From an uncultured Bacteroides sp. (GTDB lineage: Bacteria; Bacteroidota; Bacteroidia; Bacteroidales; Bacteroidaceae): a stretch of 64,000 nt of DNA. A program made the translations under genes and the position numbers. How positions within the stretch are numbered: the stretch's first letter is position 1; each line of letters opens with the position of its first letter. The stretch is taken from contig CAMWGU010000004.1 of NCBI GenBank assembly GCA_947173895.1, positions 1 through 64,000 of the forward strand. The letters are read 5' to 3'. Under the pieces are notes generated by a model. It was not told the origin of the DNA. It ran no database searches and worked only from the letters and a program-made list of their open reading frames with translations. This document shows positions 35,086-46,035 of this stretch, in pieces.

Positions 35086-36612
35086 TTATTCAAATGAAGG
35101 CAATGTGACTGAAAAATACGGATTCGGTATATGTTGTGCTTTGATGATCTCTTTTATCTTTTCCACAATGTCCGGATGCTCGGAAGCTATATCATGATCC
35201 TCGTGAATATCGGTTTCCAGATTATAAAGAAACGGAGTTCCTTTCTTCACCACCATCTTCCAGTCGCCCATGCGTACTCCTATCTGGTCGGTCTCGTCAA
35301 ATTCCCAATACAGAAAATCGTGCTCTTTCTGTCCTTCCTGACCTAACAAAGTGGGAGCAAAAGAAATACCGTCAAAGTAATCAACTTCTTTTTTCTTATT
35401 GGTATACTTCTTCACGTAATTCTTTATGCCTGCCAAATCGCAGAATGTAGGCATCAGATCGTAGAAAGCCAACTGATGGTCGTTCACAGTTCCCGCAGGC
35501 ACTTTGCCCGGCCAGCGCACAATGAACGGAATGCGGATACCTCCCTCATGACACTGCCGTTTCAGTCCACGCAGTTTACCGTCGCGCCCAAAGAAAACAG
35601 GATCGGCTCCCCCTTCTTCATGAGGGCCATTGTCGCTGGTAAAAATCACAATAGTCTGTTCGTCCAACCCTTTTTCCTTCAATTTCTTCAACACTTCTCC
35701 CACATAATAGTCCAGACGGGTAATCATACCGGCAAATTGGGCATGCGTATGGACAGAAGAATTATAACGGGAACCTTCATCTCCACCCCAGGTCTTATCA
35801 TGAAAAAACTTCTTTTGATATCCTGTCAGGATGGAATCTTCAGGTTGTGCCAACTCTGCATGAGGCAAAGTATAGGTAAAGATGCCAAAAAAAGGTTGTT
35901 TCCCGTCTTGTTTGTCGAGCCATTTCATTGCCTCCTCATGAATCATGTCAGCCGAATACTGCGGACGTTTGAAATAATCCTTTCCATACATAGGATAGTG
36001 GATGTTCTCGTCCATCACCACACGCACTACTGCCGTATCACCCAATGACTTGCTGTAACGGTTCAAGAAGTTAGGATAATACAGATGGGCCTGAAATTGG
36101 CAGATATAACCATAATATTCATCAATACCTCGTTTGTCGGGAGTAGAGACTGAGCCTTCATACCCGCCTGCCCACTTACCAAACATGCCGGTAGTATAAC
36201 CGTTGTCTTTCATAATTTCGGGCAGAATCACATGATCAGGATCATACGGGTGTTGCCCCACCACGGCATATTCTTTATTTTCTCCATACATCACCACGGG
36301 AGCATCACGCCAATATTCTTTATTTCCACGCACTTCACAATGTCCGGAATGCTGACCGGTCATAAACGATGCACGCGACGGAGCACTCACCGGACTTCCG
36401 GCATACGCTTGTGTGAAACGCATGCCTTCGCGGGCCATATTGTCAAGGTTGGGTGTATTAATATAAGACTGTCCATAACAGCCTAAGTCGCCATACCCCA
36501 TATCATCACACATAATATAAATGATATTCGGCTTCGATGCTTTCTGTGCATAGATCCCTGATAAGGGACATGCCAGTCCGCCAAGAAGAAAAAAAAGGTT
36601 TCGATTTGTCAT
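35086..36612 (-). CDS. Exported Ser-type sulfatase (arylsulfatase family)
   Basis: Removes sulfate esters, probably from host or algal glycans, in the periplasm. The 508 residues begin with a signal peptide (to about residue 22). IIYIMCDDMGYGD carries the calcium-binding Asp pair. The activation site is SAPSR (S76-R80), so the formylglycine is made from Ser and needs an anaerobic sulfatase-maturating enzyme, not seen in this window. TSDNGPH and the C-terminal GDWKMV block complete the fold. Monocistronic, divergent from the tricorn-like protease. Confidence 0.92.
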   Translation of the reverse strand: MTNRNLFFLLGGLACPLSGIYAQKASKPNIIYIMCDDMGYGDLGCYGQSYINTPNLDNMAREGMRFTQAYAGSPVSAPSRASFMTGQHSGHCEVRGNKEYWRDAPVVMYGENKEYAVVGQHPYDPDHVILPEIMKDNGYTTGMFGKWAGGYEGSVSTPDKRGIDEYYGYICQFQAHLYYPNFLNRYSKSLGDTAVVRVVMDENIHYPMYGKDYFKRPQYSADMIHEEAMKWLDKQDGKQPFFGIFTYTLPHAELAQPEDSILTGYQKKFFHDKTWGGDEGSRYNSSVHTHAQFAGMITRLDYYVGEVLKKLKEKGLDEQTIVIFTSDNGPHEEGGADPVFFGRDGKLRGLKRQCHEGGIRIPFIVRWPGKVPAGTVNDHQLAFYDLMPTFCDLAGIKNYVKKYTNKKKEVDYFDGISFAPTLLGQEGQKEHDFLYWEFDETDQIGVRMGDWKMVVKKGTPFLYNLETDIHEDHDIASEHPDIVEKIKEIIKAQHIPNPYFSVTLPSFE

Positions 36613-36616
36613 TGTG

Positions 36617-36624
36617 CAAAAGTA
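36617..36624 (-). promoter_or_regulatory. Sulfatase -7 promoter box
   Basis: TACTTTTG on the minus strand, directly upstream of the sulfatase ATG, so the leader would be very short. Confidence 0.5.
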
Positions 36625-36745
36625 TTAATAGAGTTTCACTTGTTATTGGTTTATTAGAACCGCAATTTAGATAAAATTTCTCAATTAGCAAAAGCCTTTA
36701 AAAAAAAAGAAATAAATTCTATCGCTTATTCTAAAGAATAATGAC

Positions 36746-36753
36746 TACCTTTG
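36746..36753 (+). promoter_or_regulatory. -7 box of the tricorn-like protease gene
   Basis: TACCTTTG, 35 bases before the ATG at 36789. Confidence 0.6.
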
Positions 36754-36788
36754 TTCCAATCCCAAACGACAAACACACTTTTTAAAGT

Positions 36789-39700
36789 ATGAGCAAAAAA
36801 TTATTATTATCGCTACTATTAGCAGGAACAACATTTGCAGGACGTGCCGACGAGGCCAGACTGCTACGCTTTCCTGCAACAAACGGATCCGACATCGTTT
36901 TTTCGTATGCCGGAGACTTGTACAAAGCACCATTGGCCGGAGGAGAGGCACAAAGACTGACCTCGCACATCGGATACGAAATGTTCGCACGCTTCTCGCC
37001 CGATGGAAAATCAATCGCTTTCACCGGTCAGTATGACGGAAATACAGAAGTATACCTGATTCCGAATAAAGGAGGAGAACCCCAACGGCTCACTTACACC
37101 GCCACCAACAGCCGCGATGACCTGGGCGACCGGATGGGACCTAATAATATCGTAATGACCTGGACTCCAGATGGGAAAAACATCATCTACCGTAACCGCA
37201 TCAGCGATGGTTTTGATGGTAAACTATGGAGCATATCAAGAAACGGAGGAATGTCCAAAGTGCTTCCGCTACCCGAAGGAGGATTTTGCAGTTACTCGCC
37301 CGATGGAAAGAAACTGGCTTATAACCGCGTGATGCGCGAGTTCCGCAACTGGAAATACTATCGGGGCGGCATGGCCGATGATATATGGATCTATGATGCA
37401 ACCGCAAAGAAAGTCGAAAATATCACCAACCACATTGCACAAGACATCATTCCGATGTGGATAGGAGAAGAAATTTATTTTCTTTCCGACCGGGATCGTA
37501 CCATGAACATCTTTGTTTATAACACTCGGACCAAGCAGACCGAAAAGGTGACAAACTACACGGATTATGATGTGAAATTCCCCAGCACCAACGGACAAAT
37601 CATTGTCTATGAACAAGGGGGATACCTCCATAAGTTAGATCCCAAGACACGGAAATCGGAGAAAATCTCCATTACACTCACCTCGGACAACATCTATGCC
37701 CGCAAAGAGATGAAACAAGTGGCGCAACATCTGACCGCAGCCGGCCTTTCACCAGACGGACACCGCCTGGCGGTAACAGCCCGTGGAGAAGTATTTGATG
37801 TGCCCGCCGAAAAAGGAGTAACCCGCAATATGACTCGCACTCCGGGAGCCAACGAACGGAAAGGTAGCTGGAGCCCGGACGGAAAACACATCGCTTACAT
37901 CAGCGACCGTACCGGTGAGACGGAAATTTGGTTGCAGGTAGCCGAAGGAGGAGAACCTGTGCAACTGACTAAAAACAACGACACCTACATCCGCCAACTG
38001 ATGTGGAGCCCGGACAGCAAAAAGGTGCTTTATACCGACCGGAAGAACCGCATCGTAGAAGTGGATGTCGCCTCAAAGGCCAAACGGACAGTAATGCAGA
38101 ATCCGGAAGGAGAGTTCTATGAAGTAAATTATTCTCCAGACAGCCAATGGATTACCTACACCCGATCGGGAGCCAACAATATGAGTATAGTTTATGTGTA
38201 CCACCTTTCTTCGGGCAAGGAGTATCCGGTAACCGAAAAATGGTACAGTTCTTCTTCTCCCGCATTCAGTACTGATGGCAAATACCTCATCTTCAGTTCC
38301 GAAAGAGATTTCAATCCCATTTACAGCCAAACGGAATGGAATCATGCCTACAACCGGATGGAAGGAGTATATATGGCCATGCTCGCCAGTGAAACTCCGT
38401 CACCACTGCTACCCTCCGACGAAACTGTCGGTACAGAACAGACTGCAAAATCCAACACCGAAGCCAGCAAGAAAGCGGAAACTACAGACAACACAATCAA
38501 GATTGATCCGAAAGGACTGCCCGGAAGAATAATCAAACTGCCTCTACAGGCAGGATACTACGGAAACTTCTATTCGGATGGCAAGAAAATATGGTATGCC
38601 AACGGCAGAAGCACTAAAGTTTTTGACCTGGCAGAGCAAAAAGAAGAGACCGTAGCCGAAAACGCTTTGATGGATGTGTCTGCCAATCATAAAAAGGCAT
38701 TGTTCTTCAAAGGAAACAAACTGTATATCTGCAACTTCCCATGTACAAAAGCTTCCTTGGAAAATCAAGTTGACTTGAGCGACATGATCGCCCCCATTGA
38801 TTACAGTTTGGAGTGGGCTCAGATATTAGACGAGACATGGCGGGCTTTCCGCGACGGATTCTATCTGGAGAATATGCATGGAGCAGACTGGAAGGCAATC
38901 AAGGAAAAATATGCCGTACTAGTTCCTCATGCAAAAACCCGTCTCGACCTGAACTACATCATCGGCGAGATGATTGCCGAACTGGCATGCGGACATGCAT
39001 ACGTGAATCCGGGAGAGACCAAAGGCCCCGAACGCATCCCGATGGGACTGCTGGGAGCGGAACTGAGCCGTGACAAAAGCGGTTTCTACCGCATCGACAA
39101 AATCCTGCCGGGAGCCGCTTACAGCCAAAAACTGCGGTCGCCGCTCACCGAACCGGGAATTGGAGTAAAAGAGGGAGATTACATTACAGCCATCGACGGA
39201 ATCCCGACCAATACGGTCGACAACATCTACAGCCTGCTGGCAGGCAAAGCCAACGTACTGACCGAACTGAGCATAAGCCATTCGGCGTCAGGACACGAAG
39301 CACGCAAAATAGTCATTAAACCGTTGGACGATGAATATCCACTATACCATTACAACTGGGTGCAAAACAACATCAAAAAGGTGGAAGAAGCCACTCAAGG
39401 CCGTGTAGGCTATATCTACATCCCCGACATGGGACCAGACGGACTGAACGAATTTGCCCGTTACTTCTATCCCCAACTGGACAAGGAAGCCTTGATTATT
39501 GACGACCGCGCCAACGGAGGAGGCAACGTGTCGCCGATGATTATCGAACGCCTGCTCCGTACTCCATACCGCCTGACCATGAGCCGCACTTCAAGCAAAG
39601 TAGGAACCATCCCTGATGCCACCCTAGTGGGTCCTAAAGTATTACTTATCAACAAATACTCGGCTTCGGACGGCGATCTGTTCCCATGGAGCTTCAAAGC

Positions 39701-40025
39701 CAACCAAATAGGCAAAGTAATTGGCACCCGTACCTGGGGAGGCATTATCGGCATCAGCGGCTCATTGCCTTACATGGACGGCACCGACGTACGAGTTCCT
39801 TTCTTCACCAACTATGATGCAAAAACCGGTCAATGGATAGTGGAAAACCACGGAGTGGATCCCGACATACTGATTGACAACGACCCCATTAAAGAACAAA
39901 TGGGAGAGGACCAACAGCTGAACAAAGCAATCGAAGTGATTCTACAGGAACTGAAGGACCGCAAGCCATTACCTCCCGTTCCGGCCCCAAGAACGTACAA
40001 GGATTTGGGAGTGGAAGAAAAGTAA
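36789..40025 (+). CDS. Exported tricorn-like S41 peptidase
   Basis: A 1078-residue exported protease of the tricorn type. Signal peptide about residues 1-20. The propeller region (about 25-550) has many WD40-like/PD40 repeats (RFSPDGKSIAFTG, YSPDGKKLAYNR, WSPDGKHIAYISD, WSPDSKKVLYTD). A Ser/Thr/Lys-rich linker near 545-575 precedes the C-terminal core with a PDZ domain (about 780-840) and the S41 catalytic domain: ACGHAYV (His about 736) and KYSASDGDLFPWSF (nucleophile Ser about 960). It probably degrades peptides in the periplasm. Monocistronic. Confidence 0.9.
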   Translation: MSKKLLLSLLLAGTTFAGRADEARLLRFPATNGSDIVFSYAGDLYKAPLAGGEAQRLTSHIGYEMFARFSPDGKSIAFTGQYDGNTEVYLIPNKGGEPQRLTYTATNSRDDLGDRMGPNNIVMTWTPDGKNIIYRNRISDGFDGKLWSISRNGGMSKVLPLPEGGFCSYSPDGKKLAYNRVMREFRNWKYYRGGMADDIWIYDATAKKVENITNHIAQDIIPMWIGEEIYFLSDRDRTMNIFVYNTRTKQTEKVTNYTDYDVKFPSTNGQIIVYEQGGYLHKLDPKTRKSEKISITLTSDNIYARKEMKQVAQHLTAAGLSPDGHRLAVTARGEVFDVPAEKGVTRNMTRTPGANERKGSWSPDGKHIAYISDRTGETEIWLQVAEGGEPVQLTKNNDTYIRQLMWSPDSKKVLYTDRKNRIVEVDVASKAKRTVMQNPEGEFYEVNYSPDSQWITYTRSGANNMSIVYVYHLSSGKEYPVTEKWYSSSSPAFSTDGKYLIFSSERDFNPIYSQTEWNHAYNRMEGVYMAMLASETPSPLLPSDETVGTEQTAKSNTEASKKAETTDNTIKIDPKGLPGRIIKLPLQAGYYGNFYSDGKKIWYANGRSTKVFDLAEQKEETVAENALMDVSANHKKALFFKGNKLYICNFPCTKASLENQVDLSDMIAPIDYSLEWAQILDETWRAFRDGFYLENMHGADWKAIKEKYAVLVPHAKTRLDLNYIIGEMIAELACGHAYVNPGETKGPERIPMGLLGAELSRDKSGFYRIDKILPGAAYSQKLRSPLTEPGIGVKEGDYITAIDGIPTNTVDNIYSLLAGKANVLTELSISHSASGHEARKIVIKPLDDEYPLYHYNWVQNNIKKVEEATQGRVGYIYIPDMGPDGLNEFARYFYPQLDKEALIIDDRANGGGNVSPMIIERLLRTPYRLTMSRTSSKVGTIPDATLVGPKVLLINKYSASDGDLFPWSFKANQIGKVIGTRTWGGIIGISGSLPYMDGTDVRVPFFTNYDAKTGQWIVENHGVDPDILIDNDPIKEQMGEDQQLNKAIEVILQELKDRKPLPPVPAPRTYKDLGVEEK

Positions 40026-40126
40026 ACGTGCCTACACACAGCAACGAGGGCGTATCAGAATGGAAGAAATCTGGTACGCCTTTGTTTTTAATTCTCCTAA
40101 TTTAAACACTCTATGCATACCGACGC

Positions 40127-40157
40127 CCGAAAAACACGTACGCACATGTTTTTTCGG
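40127..40157. terminator. Hairpin after the tricorn-like gene
   Basis: CCGAAAAA pairs with TTTTTTCGG around a loop containing ACACGTACGCACATG. The loop also holds an ACGTACG word like the 22-bp repeats. Confidence 0.6.
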
Positions 40158-40248
40158 ACATCAATACAGGCGTTTTTTTACGTATCTCCATTAAAAACAC
40201 CAAGCATTTTTATTTCCTCTTCTTTCTGCATATCTCCCCGACTTTCAC

Positions 40249-40256
40249 TATCTTTG
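40249..40256 (+). promoter_or_regulatory. leuS -7 promoter box
   Basis: TATCTTTG, 43 bases before the leuS ATG. The leader (40257-40299) is short, leaving no room for a T-box. Confidence 0.65.
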
Positions 40257-40299
40257 CAACCGCTTAATAACAAAGATATTAAATAACAAAAAATAAATC

Positions 40300-43134
40300 A
40301 TGGAATACAATTTCAGAGAAATTGAAAAGAAATGGCGGCAAAGATGGGTGGAGAACCACACCTATCAAGTGACCGAAGACGAAAACAAAAAGAAATTCTA
40401 CGTATTGAATATGTTCCCCTATCCGTCGGGAGCAGGATTGCACGTAGGCCACCCGCTGGGATACATCGCCAGCGATATTTACGCCCGTTACAAACGCCTG
40501 CAAGGATTCAACGTATTAAACCCGATGGGATACGACGCATACGGGCTTCCCGCAGAACAATATGCCATCCAGACCGGACAGCATCCTGCCATCACCACGG
40601 TGAACAATATCAACCGCTATCGTGAACAGCTAGACAAAATAGGGTTCTCCTTCGACTGGAATCGTGAAGTGCGCACTTGCGAACCCAGTTACTACCACTG
40701 GACCCAGTGGGCATTCCAAAAAATGTTCAACAGCTATTATTGCAACGATACGAAGCAGGCACGCCCCATCAGCGAACTGGCGGAAGCATTCGCCCAGTAT
40801 GGCAACAAAGGACTGAACGCAGCATGCAGCGAAGAAATCAGCTTCACCGCCGATGAATGGAATGCCATGAACGAGAAGCAGCAACAAGAAACACTGATGA
40901 ACTACCGCATTGCCTACCTGGGCGAAACAATGGTGAATTGGTGTCCGCAACTGGGAACCGTGCTGGCCAATGACGAAGTGGTGGACGGAGTTTCGGAACG
41001 TGGTGGTTTCCCTGTCGTACAGAAGAAGATGCGCCAATGGTGCCTGCGCGTGTCGGCCTACGCACAGCGGTTACTGGACGGACTGGACACTGTGGACTGG
41101 ACCGACTCGCTGAAAGAAACACAGCGCAACTGGATAGGACGTTCGGAAGGTACCGAAGTACAGTTCAAAGTGAAAGACAGCGATATCGAATTCACTATCT
41201 TCACCACCCGAGCCGATACCATGTTCGGCGTGACTTTCATGGTGCTGGCACCCGAAAGCGAACTGGTTTCCCAACTTACCACCGAAGCACAGAAAGCCGA
41301 AGTGGAAGCTTACCTGGACCGCACCAAGAAACGTACGGAACGCGAACGCATCGCCGACCGCCGCGTGACCGGTGTGTTCAGCGGCTCGTATGCCGTCAAT
41401 CCGTTTACAGGCGATGCCGTTCCCGTATGGATCAGTGATTATGTGCTGGCAGGCTACGGCACAGGAGCCATCATGGCAGTTCCCGCCCACGACAGCCGCG
41501 ACTACGCTTTTGCCAAACATTTCAACCTGCCTATTGTCCCCTTGGTGGAAGGATGTGACGTAAGCGAAGAAAGTTTCGATGCTAAAGAAGGCATCGTATG
41601 CAACTCCCCCCGCACTGATGCCACTCCTTACTGCGACCTGTCACTGAACGGACTGACCATCAAAGAGGCCATCGCTGCCACCAAAGAATACGTGAAAGCC
41701 CACCACCTAGGACGGGTGAAAGTGAACTACCGCCTGCGCGATGCCATCTTCTCGCGCCAGCGCTACTGGGGCGAACCATTCCCGGTATATTACAAGGACG
41801 GAATGCCCTACATGATTGACTCGTCCAAACTGCCACTCGAACTTCCCGAAGTAGACAAGTTCCTGCCGACCGAGACAGGCGAACCTCCTTTAGGACATGC
41901 CACCCGCTGGGCATGGGACACCGAAAAAGGCGAAGTAGTGGAAAACACCCTGATAGACCATGTGAAAGTATTCCCGCTGGAACTGAACACCATGCCGGGC
42001 TTTGCAGGCTCTTCCGCATACTATCTGCGCTATATGGATCCGCACAACAACCAAGCGCTGGTATCGGAAAAAGCAGACCAATACTGGCAAAATGTAGACC
42101 TCTACGTAGGCGGTACGGAACATGCTACCGGCCACTTGATTTACTCTCGCTTCTGGAATAAGTTCCTGTACGACCTGGGCGTAAGCATCAAGGAAGAGCC
42201 GTTCCAGAAATTGGTGAACCAAGGCATGATTCAGGGACGAAGCAACTTTGTATATCGCATCAAAGACACCAATACGTTTGTGTCGTTGAACCTGAAAGAC
42301 CAGTACGAAACCACCCCGTTGCATGTCGATGTGAACATCGTGTCCAATGATGTGCTTGACGTAGAAGCTTTCAAAGCATGGCGCCCCGAATACAACCATG
42401 CAGAGTTTATCCTGGAAGACGGGAAATACATCTGCGGCTGGGCAGTAGAAAAGATGAGCAAGTCCATGTACAACGTGGTCAATCCGGACATGATTGTCGA
42501 GAAATACGGAGCCGACACACTGCGCATGTACGAGATGTTCCTCGGTCCGGTAGAACAGTCCAAACCCTGGGATACCAACGGCATCGATGGCGTTCACCGC
42601 TTCCTGAAGAAACTGTGGAACCTGTTCTATAGTCGCACAGGCGAATTCCTTCCGGCAGAAGGCGAACCGACAAAAGAAGAACTGAAAGCCATCCACAAAC
42701 TGATAAAGAAAGTGACCGGAGACATCGAAACCTTCTCATACAACACTTCCATCAGTGCCTTCATGATTTGTGTGAACGAACTGACCTCACTGAAATGCCG
42801 CAACCGGGAGGTATTGAGCCAACTCATCGTCTTGCTGGCTCCGTTCGCCCCGCACCTTTCGGAAGAACTTTGGGAAGCCTTGGGCAACACCACCAGTGTG
42901 TGCGACGCACAATGGCCGGTATGCAATGAGGACTACCTGAAGGAAGACACCGTGAAATATACCATTTCCTTCAACGGAAAGGCTCGTTTCACCATGGAGT
43001 TTGCCGCCGACGCCGACAACGACACCATCCAACGTACCGTTATGGCCGATGAGCAGTCGCAGAAATGGATTGAAGGCAAGACTCCCAAAAAGGTCATCAT
43101 CGTTCCGAAGAAGATTGTAAACATCGTACTCTGA
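40300..43134 (+). CDS. leuS: Leucyl-tRNA synthetase
   Basis: Charges tRNA-Leu. A 944-residue class I synthetase with HVGH at residues 48-51, the CP1 editing domain ([18 protein letters not shown] and [19 protein letters not shown]) in the middle, KMSKS at 718-722, and an anticodon-binding domain ending FNGKARFTM. The enzyme is longer than the E. coli one (about 860) because of insertions usual in Bacteroidetes. The yitT-type gene follows after 7 bases. Confidence 0.97.
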   Translation: MEYNFREIEKKWRQRWVENHTYQVTEDENKKKFYVLNMFPYPSGAGLHVGHPLGYIASDIYARYKRLQGFNVLNPMGYDAYGLPAEQYAIQTGQHPAITTVNNINRYREQLDKIGFSFDWNREVRTCEPSYYHWTQWAFQKMFNSYYCNDTKQARPISELAEAFAQYGNKGLNAACSEEISFTADEWNAMNEKQQQETLMNYRIAYLGETMVNWCPQLGTVLANDEVVDGVSERGGFPVVQKKMRQWCLRVSAYAQRLLDGLDTVDWTDSLKETQRNWIGRSEGTEVQFKVKDSDIEFTIFTTRADTMFGVTFMVLAPESELVSQLTTEAQKAEVEAYLDRTKKRTERERIADRRVTGVFSGSYAVNPFTGDAVPVWISDYVLAGYGTGAIMAVPAHDSRDYAFAKHFNLPIVPLVEGCDVSEESFDAKEGIVCNSPRTDATPYCDLSLNGLTIKEAIAATKEYVKAHHLGRVKVNYRLRDAIFSRQRYWGEPFPVYYKDGMPYMIDSSKLPLELPEVDKFLPTETGEPPLGHATRWAWDTEKGEVVENTLIDHVKVFPLELNTMPGFAGSSAYYLRYMDPHNNQALVSEKADQYWQNVDLYVGGTEHATGHLIYSRFWNKFLYDLGVSIKEEPFQKLVNQGMIQGRSNFVYRIKDTNTFVSLNLKDQYETTPLHVDVNIVSNDVLDVEAFKAWRPEYNHAEFILEDGKYICGWAVEKMSKSMYNVVNPDMIVEKYGADTLRMYEMFLGPVEQSKPWDTNGIDGVHRFLKKLWNLFYSRTGEFLPAEGEPTKEELKAIHKLIKKVTGDIETFSYNTSISAFMICVNELTSLKCRNREVLSQLIVLLAPFAPHLSEELWEALGNTTSVCDAQWPVCNEDYLKEDTVKYTISFNGKARFTMEFAADADNDTIQRTVMADEQSQKWIEGKTPKKVIIVPKKIVNIVL

Positions 43135-43141
43135 TTCAGTT

Positions 43142-44038
43142 ATGGACAAACTATTAAGACTCAGAGTCGGCAGAGAGGTAAAGGACTATCTAGCCATTAC
43201 TTTCGGACTGATTTGTTATGCATTGGGATGGGCAGCATTTTTGCTGCCCTACCAGATTACAACTGGTGGAGTGACCGGCATTTCGGCCATCATCTACTAT
43301 GTCACAGGAGTAGAGCTTCAGATTTCCTACTTCCTCATCAATGCCATCTTCCTGGGATTTGCATTGAAGATACTGGGTCCCCGGTTCAGCCTAAAGACAG
43401 TCTATGCCATCTTCATGCTGACATTCCTGTTATGGCTTTTCCAGGCCCTGCTAAAAGACAGCAACGGGCAACTGCCACAACTGATGGGTCCCGGGCAGGA
43501 ATTCATGGCCTGCGTCGTCGGAGCCGGCTTGCTGGGTTTCGGCATCGGCATCGTGTTTTGCAACAACGGAAGCACCGGAGGCACGGACATCATTGCCTGG
43601 ATTATCAATAAGTATAAAGATGTGACCCTGGGCCGTACAATGATGTATTGCGATATTGTCATCATCTCTTCGTGCTACTTCATCTTCCACGACTGGAAAC
43701 GGGTGATGTTCGGGTTCTGCGTATTGTTCATCATGAGCATCGTGATAGATTATGTGATAAACAGTTCACGACAGTCCGTACAGTTCCTCATCTTTTCGCG
43801 CAAACACGACGAGATAGCCGAAGGAATAAACAAGCGGATAGACCGCGGAGTCACCTTATTGGATGGCACAGGATGGTATAGCAAACAGGAAATAAAAGTG
43901 GTAGTGGTATTGGCAAAGAAAAGCCAGTCGCTGGACATATTCCGATTGGTGAAGGATATTGATCCCAACGCATTTATCTCGCAAAGCAACGTAGTGGGAG
44001 TCTATGGCGAAGGCTTCGACCCGCTGAAAGTAAAATAA
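43142..44038 (+). CDS. YitT-family membrane protein (DUF2179 C-terminus)
   Basis: A 298-residue protein with five or six hydrophobic segments (about residues 18-210), including LLPYQITTGGVTGISAIIYY and GIGIVFCNNGSTGGTDIIAWIIN. A soluble DUF2179 domain follows (about 215-295: RGVTLLDGTGWYSKQEIKVVVVLAKK). The YitT family is of unknown transport function. It lies in an operon with leuS, and a clear terminator follows. Confidence 0.92.
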   Translation: MDKLLRLRVGREVKDYLAITFGLICYALGWAAFLLPYQITTGGVTGISAIIYYVTGVELQISYFLINAIFLGFALKILGPRFSLKTVYAIFMLTFLLWLFQALLKDSNGQLPQLMGPGQEFMACVVGAGLLGFGIGIVFCNNGSTGGTDIIAWIINKYKDVTLGRTMMYCDIVIISSCYFIFHDWKRVMFGFCVLFIMSIVIDYVINSSRQSVQFLIFSRKHDEIAEGINKRIDRGVTLLDGTGWYSKQEIKVVVVLAKKSQSLDIFRLVKDIDPNAFISQSNVVGVYGEGFDPLKVK

Positions 44039-44063
44039 AGAATCTGCAAGGCTTTAACTTTAT

Positions 44064-44101
44064 ATGAAGATAGGTTCATGGGCGCACGGACCTATCTTCA
44101 T
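44064..44101. terminator. Terminator between yitT-type and GH88 genes
   Basis: ATGAAGATAGGT (44064-44075) pairs perfectly with ACCTATCTTCAT (44090-44101), between convergent genes. Confidence 0.8.
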
Positions 44102-44120
44102 GAATAAAGAAGCTCGACTA

Positions 44121-45323
44121 TTACTTTTCAATCAACTGCTTCAGGCGTATCAATGCTTCCACATAATAATAATCGGCATAGCTCAACGGAACATCCACTT
44201 CGCTGTTTCCCGGGAAATGGCCGGTAGAATGCATCAAAGCAAAGTGACAATTCGTCCCTTTCGCCGCCAAGTATCCGGGAGACGTCAGCGAACGGACTTG
44301 CTGCTCTGCAAAATCGAGGTAACTCTTTGCCTCCTCGCCCTCAGCCAACTGGCTTAGTTCAATCAACGCGGAAGCCATAATGGCTGCCGCCGAAGCATCC
44401 CTCGGCACATCCGGAATGCCTGGAGCATCGAAATCCCAATACGGAACCTTGTCGGCCGGCATATTCGGATGATTCATTATAAATGCTGCCACATGTTTGG
44501 CCTGGTCCAGATATTCCGGCTTGCAGGTTTCACGATACATCATGGTGAAACCATACAACGCCCAAGCCTGTCCGCGTGCCCATGCCGACTCGTCGGCAGC
44601 CCCCTGGTGGGTTTGTTTCTTATGAGGAACACCAGTTATCGTATCATACGACACCACATGATAACAACTATAGTCGTCACGGAAATGATTGTTCATCGTC
44701 TTGTCGGCATGCGAAACGGCCATCTTGTAAAAACGGTCATCTTCCGACTCTTTCGAAGCCCAGCAAAAGAACTCCAAGTTCATCATATTGTCAATGATTA
44801 CCGGGAACTGCCAAATCTGCCTGTTGAAGTCCCAGGAACGGATAGCACCCACCCGCTCGTCAAAACGGATGGCCAGCGAACGAGCACCCGTCAGCATCAC
44901 CTCTTTATACTCCGGATTACCGGTCAGGCGATAACCGTTTCCGTAACTGCAATTGAGCATGAATCCCACATCGTGGCTGTAAGTGATATGCTTCACTTCC
45001 TCCACACGGGCGGTGTACATTTCGGCATACTTCTTTAATTCCGGAGTCGGATTATTCTCATACAGATACCATAATTCGCCGGGAAAGAAACCACTGCACC
45101 ACCAACTGTAATCACTGGTCTCCAACTGCCCGTCCTTCCCGATAGTTTTAGGAAGACGTCCTTCTTGGGTCTCCAATTCCTCGGCCATCAAAAGAGCCTG
45201 TTCGGTCGATGCTTTCAGGCCACGGTCAATCACATCGGCAAGGGGTTCCTGCCGAGACGATGAATCACAAGAAGCGAGTAACGCGATGAACGCAAACACG
45301 CTATACGAAAGAAATTTATTCAT
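44121..45323 (-). CDS. GH88 unsaturated glucuronyl hydrolase, lipoprotein
   Basis: Predicted to cleave the unsaturated uronic acid left by polysaccharide lyases on glycosaminoglycans or plant glycans. The 400 residues start with a lipoprotein signal (ALLASC). The alpha/alpha-barrel has DYSWWCSGFFPGELWYLY, SHDVGFMLNCSYGNGY (active-site Asp) and IIDNMMNLEFFCWAS (second Asp), then QGAADESAWARGQAWALYG and HFPGNSEVDVPLSYADYYYVEAL. The length is normal. It is transcribed from the promoter module at 45391-45424 shared with repeat copy C. Confidence 0.93.
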   Translation of the reverse strand: MNKFLSYSVFAFIALLASCDSSSRQEPLADVIDRGLKASTEQALLMAEELETQEGRLPKTIGKDGQLETSDYSWWCSGFFPGELWYLYENNPTPELKKYAEMYTARVEEVKHITYSHDVGFMLNCSYGNGYRLTGNPEYKEVMLTGARSLAIRFDERVGAIRSWDFNRQIWQFPVIIDNMMNLEFFCWASKESEDDRFYKMAVSHADKTMNNHFRDDYSCYHVVSYDTITGVPHKKQTHQGAADESAWARGQAWALYGFTMMYRETCKPEYLDQAKHVAAFIMNHPNMPADKVPYWDFDAPGIPDVPRDASAAAIMASALIELSQLAEGEEAKSYLDFAEQQVRSLTSPGYLAAKGTNCHFALMHSTGHFPGNSEVDVPLSYADYYYVEALIRLKQLIEK

Positions 45324-45390
45324 GATATGATTAAGATATTAAAAAAAATATTTTGCAACGATTCAATAGTTCACATTTTTTAGGTAACAA

Positions 45391-45424
45391 TGCAAAGATA
45401 CAACATCAAAATGCGTTTGTCAAG
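45391..45424 (-). promoter_or_regulatory. GH88 promoter module shared with repeat copy C
   Basis: On the minus strand, CTTG, a 20-base spacer and TATCTTTG lie 70 bases before the GH88 ATG. The whole 34-base module matches 62494-62527 at 32 positions, far beyond two promoter boxes. The 134 bases between it and the array at 45558 are AT-rich, with no clear gene. Confidence 0.75.
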
Positions 45425-45557
45425 AGGGAGGCAGCCAAATGGAGCAAATCCGAGTGCAAAATATTAATGAATTTGCCACAAAATATTACGAATTTTTTAC
45501 TACATAGAATCACGGAATTTGGCACAAGGTATATGCAAGCTTGTGTATCGAAACATG

Positions 45558-45645
45558 GCCGGCTTGTACATACGTATGTGTAGCCTTGTACATACGTACG
45601 TGTAGGCTTATACATACGTACGTATAGACTTATACGTACTATCGT
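45558..45645 (-). repeat. 22-bp array, type 1, four units (copy B)
   Basis: Units at 45558, 45580, 45602 and 45624, each 22 bases, with TACGTACGT/ATACGTAT cores on the minus strand. Same unit count and period as in copies A and C; the distal unit is the most degenerate. Confidence 0.8.
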
Positions 45646-45977
45646 GTATTCCGATGCCTGTTCAAGAGCAGATAGCATACCCCTAATCAAGTCGGTTTTT
45701 CGTCTTTCCCCTTCACCCTTTCATTTCTGATAAATCTTATTATAAATCAGCATATTAAAACTGAAACAACATCCTTTCATTACCCTTTCAGCCACACCGC
45801 CCAAGTCCTTTCACATCTGTCTTCAGCGGTTTCCGCCATGCCGCTTTTGTTCGCAGACAAAAGGACGATGAAAGGAGGATGAAAGGACCGTACGGAGTGT
45901 AACTTCACTACCGGATCTCCCGTCAACAGGACGTTTCAACGACTGATGAAAGGATGAAGGGAGAAGCTGAATCATGT
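45558..45977 (-). repeat. Dispersed intergenic repeat, copy B (inverted)
   Basis: The reverse complement aligns with copies A and C: the TGAAAGGA-rich part (about 45720-45977, for example the block around GAAACGTCCTGTTGACGGG) and the four-unit 22-bp array (45558-45645). The second array is missing or too decayed to see. It fills most of the 712-base gap 45324-46035. Confidence 0.8.
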
Positions 45978-46035
45978 CAAAATTTTACCTATTCGAAGGG
46001 TTAACTATATACCAACGAAAAAGTCCGGAGGGCGC

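Noticed and set aside
41890-42696. 268-codon minus-strand ORF
   Set aside because: Antisense to leuS.
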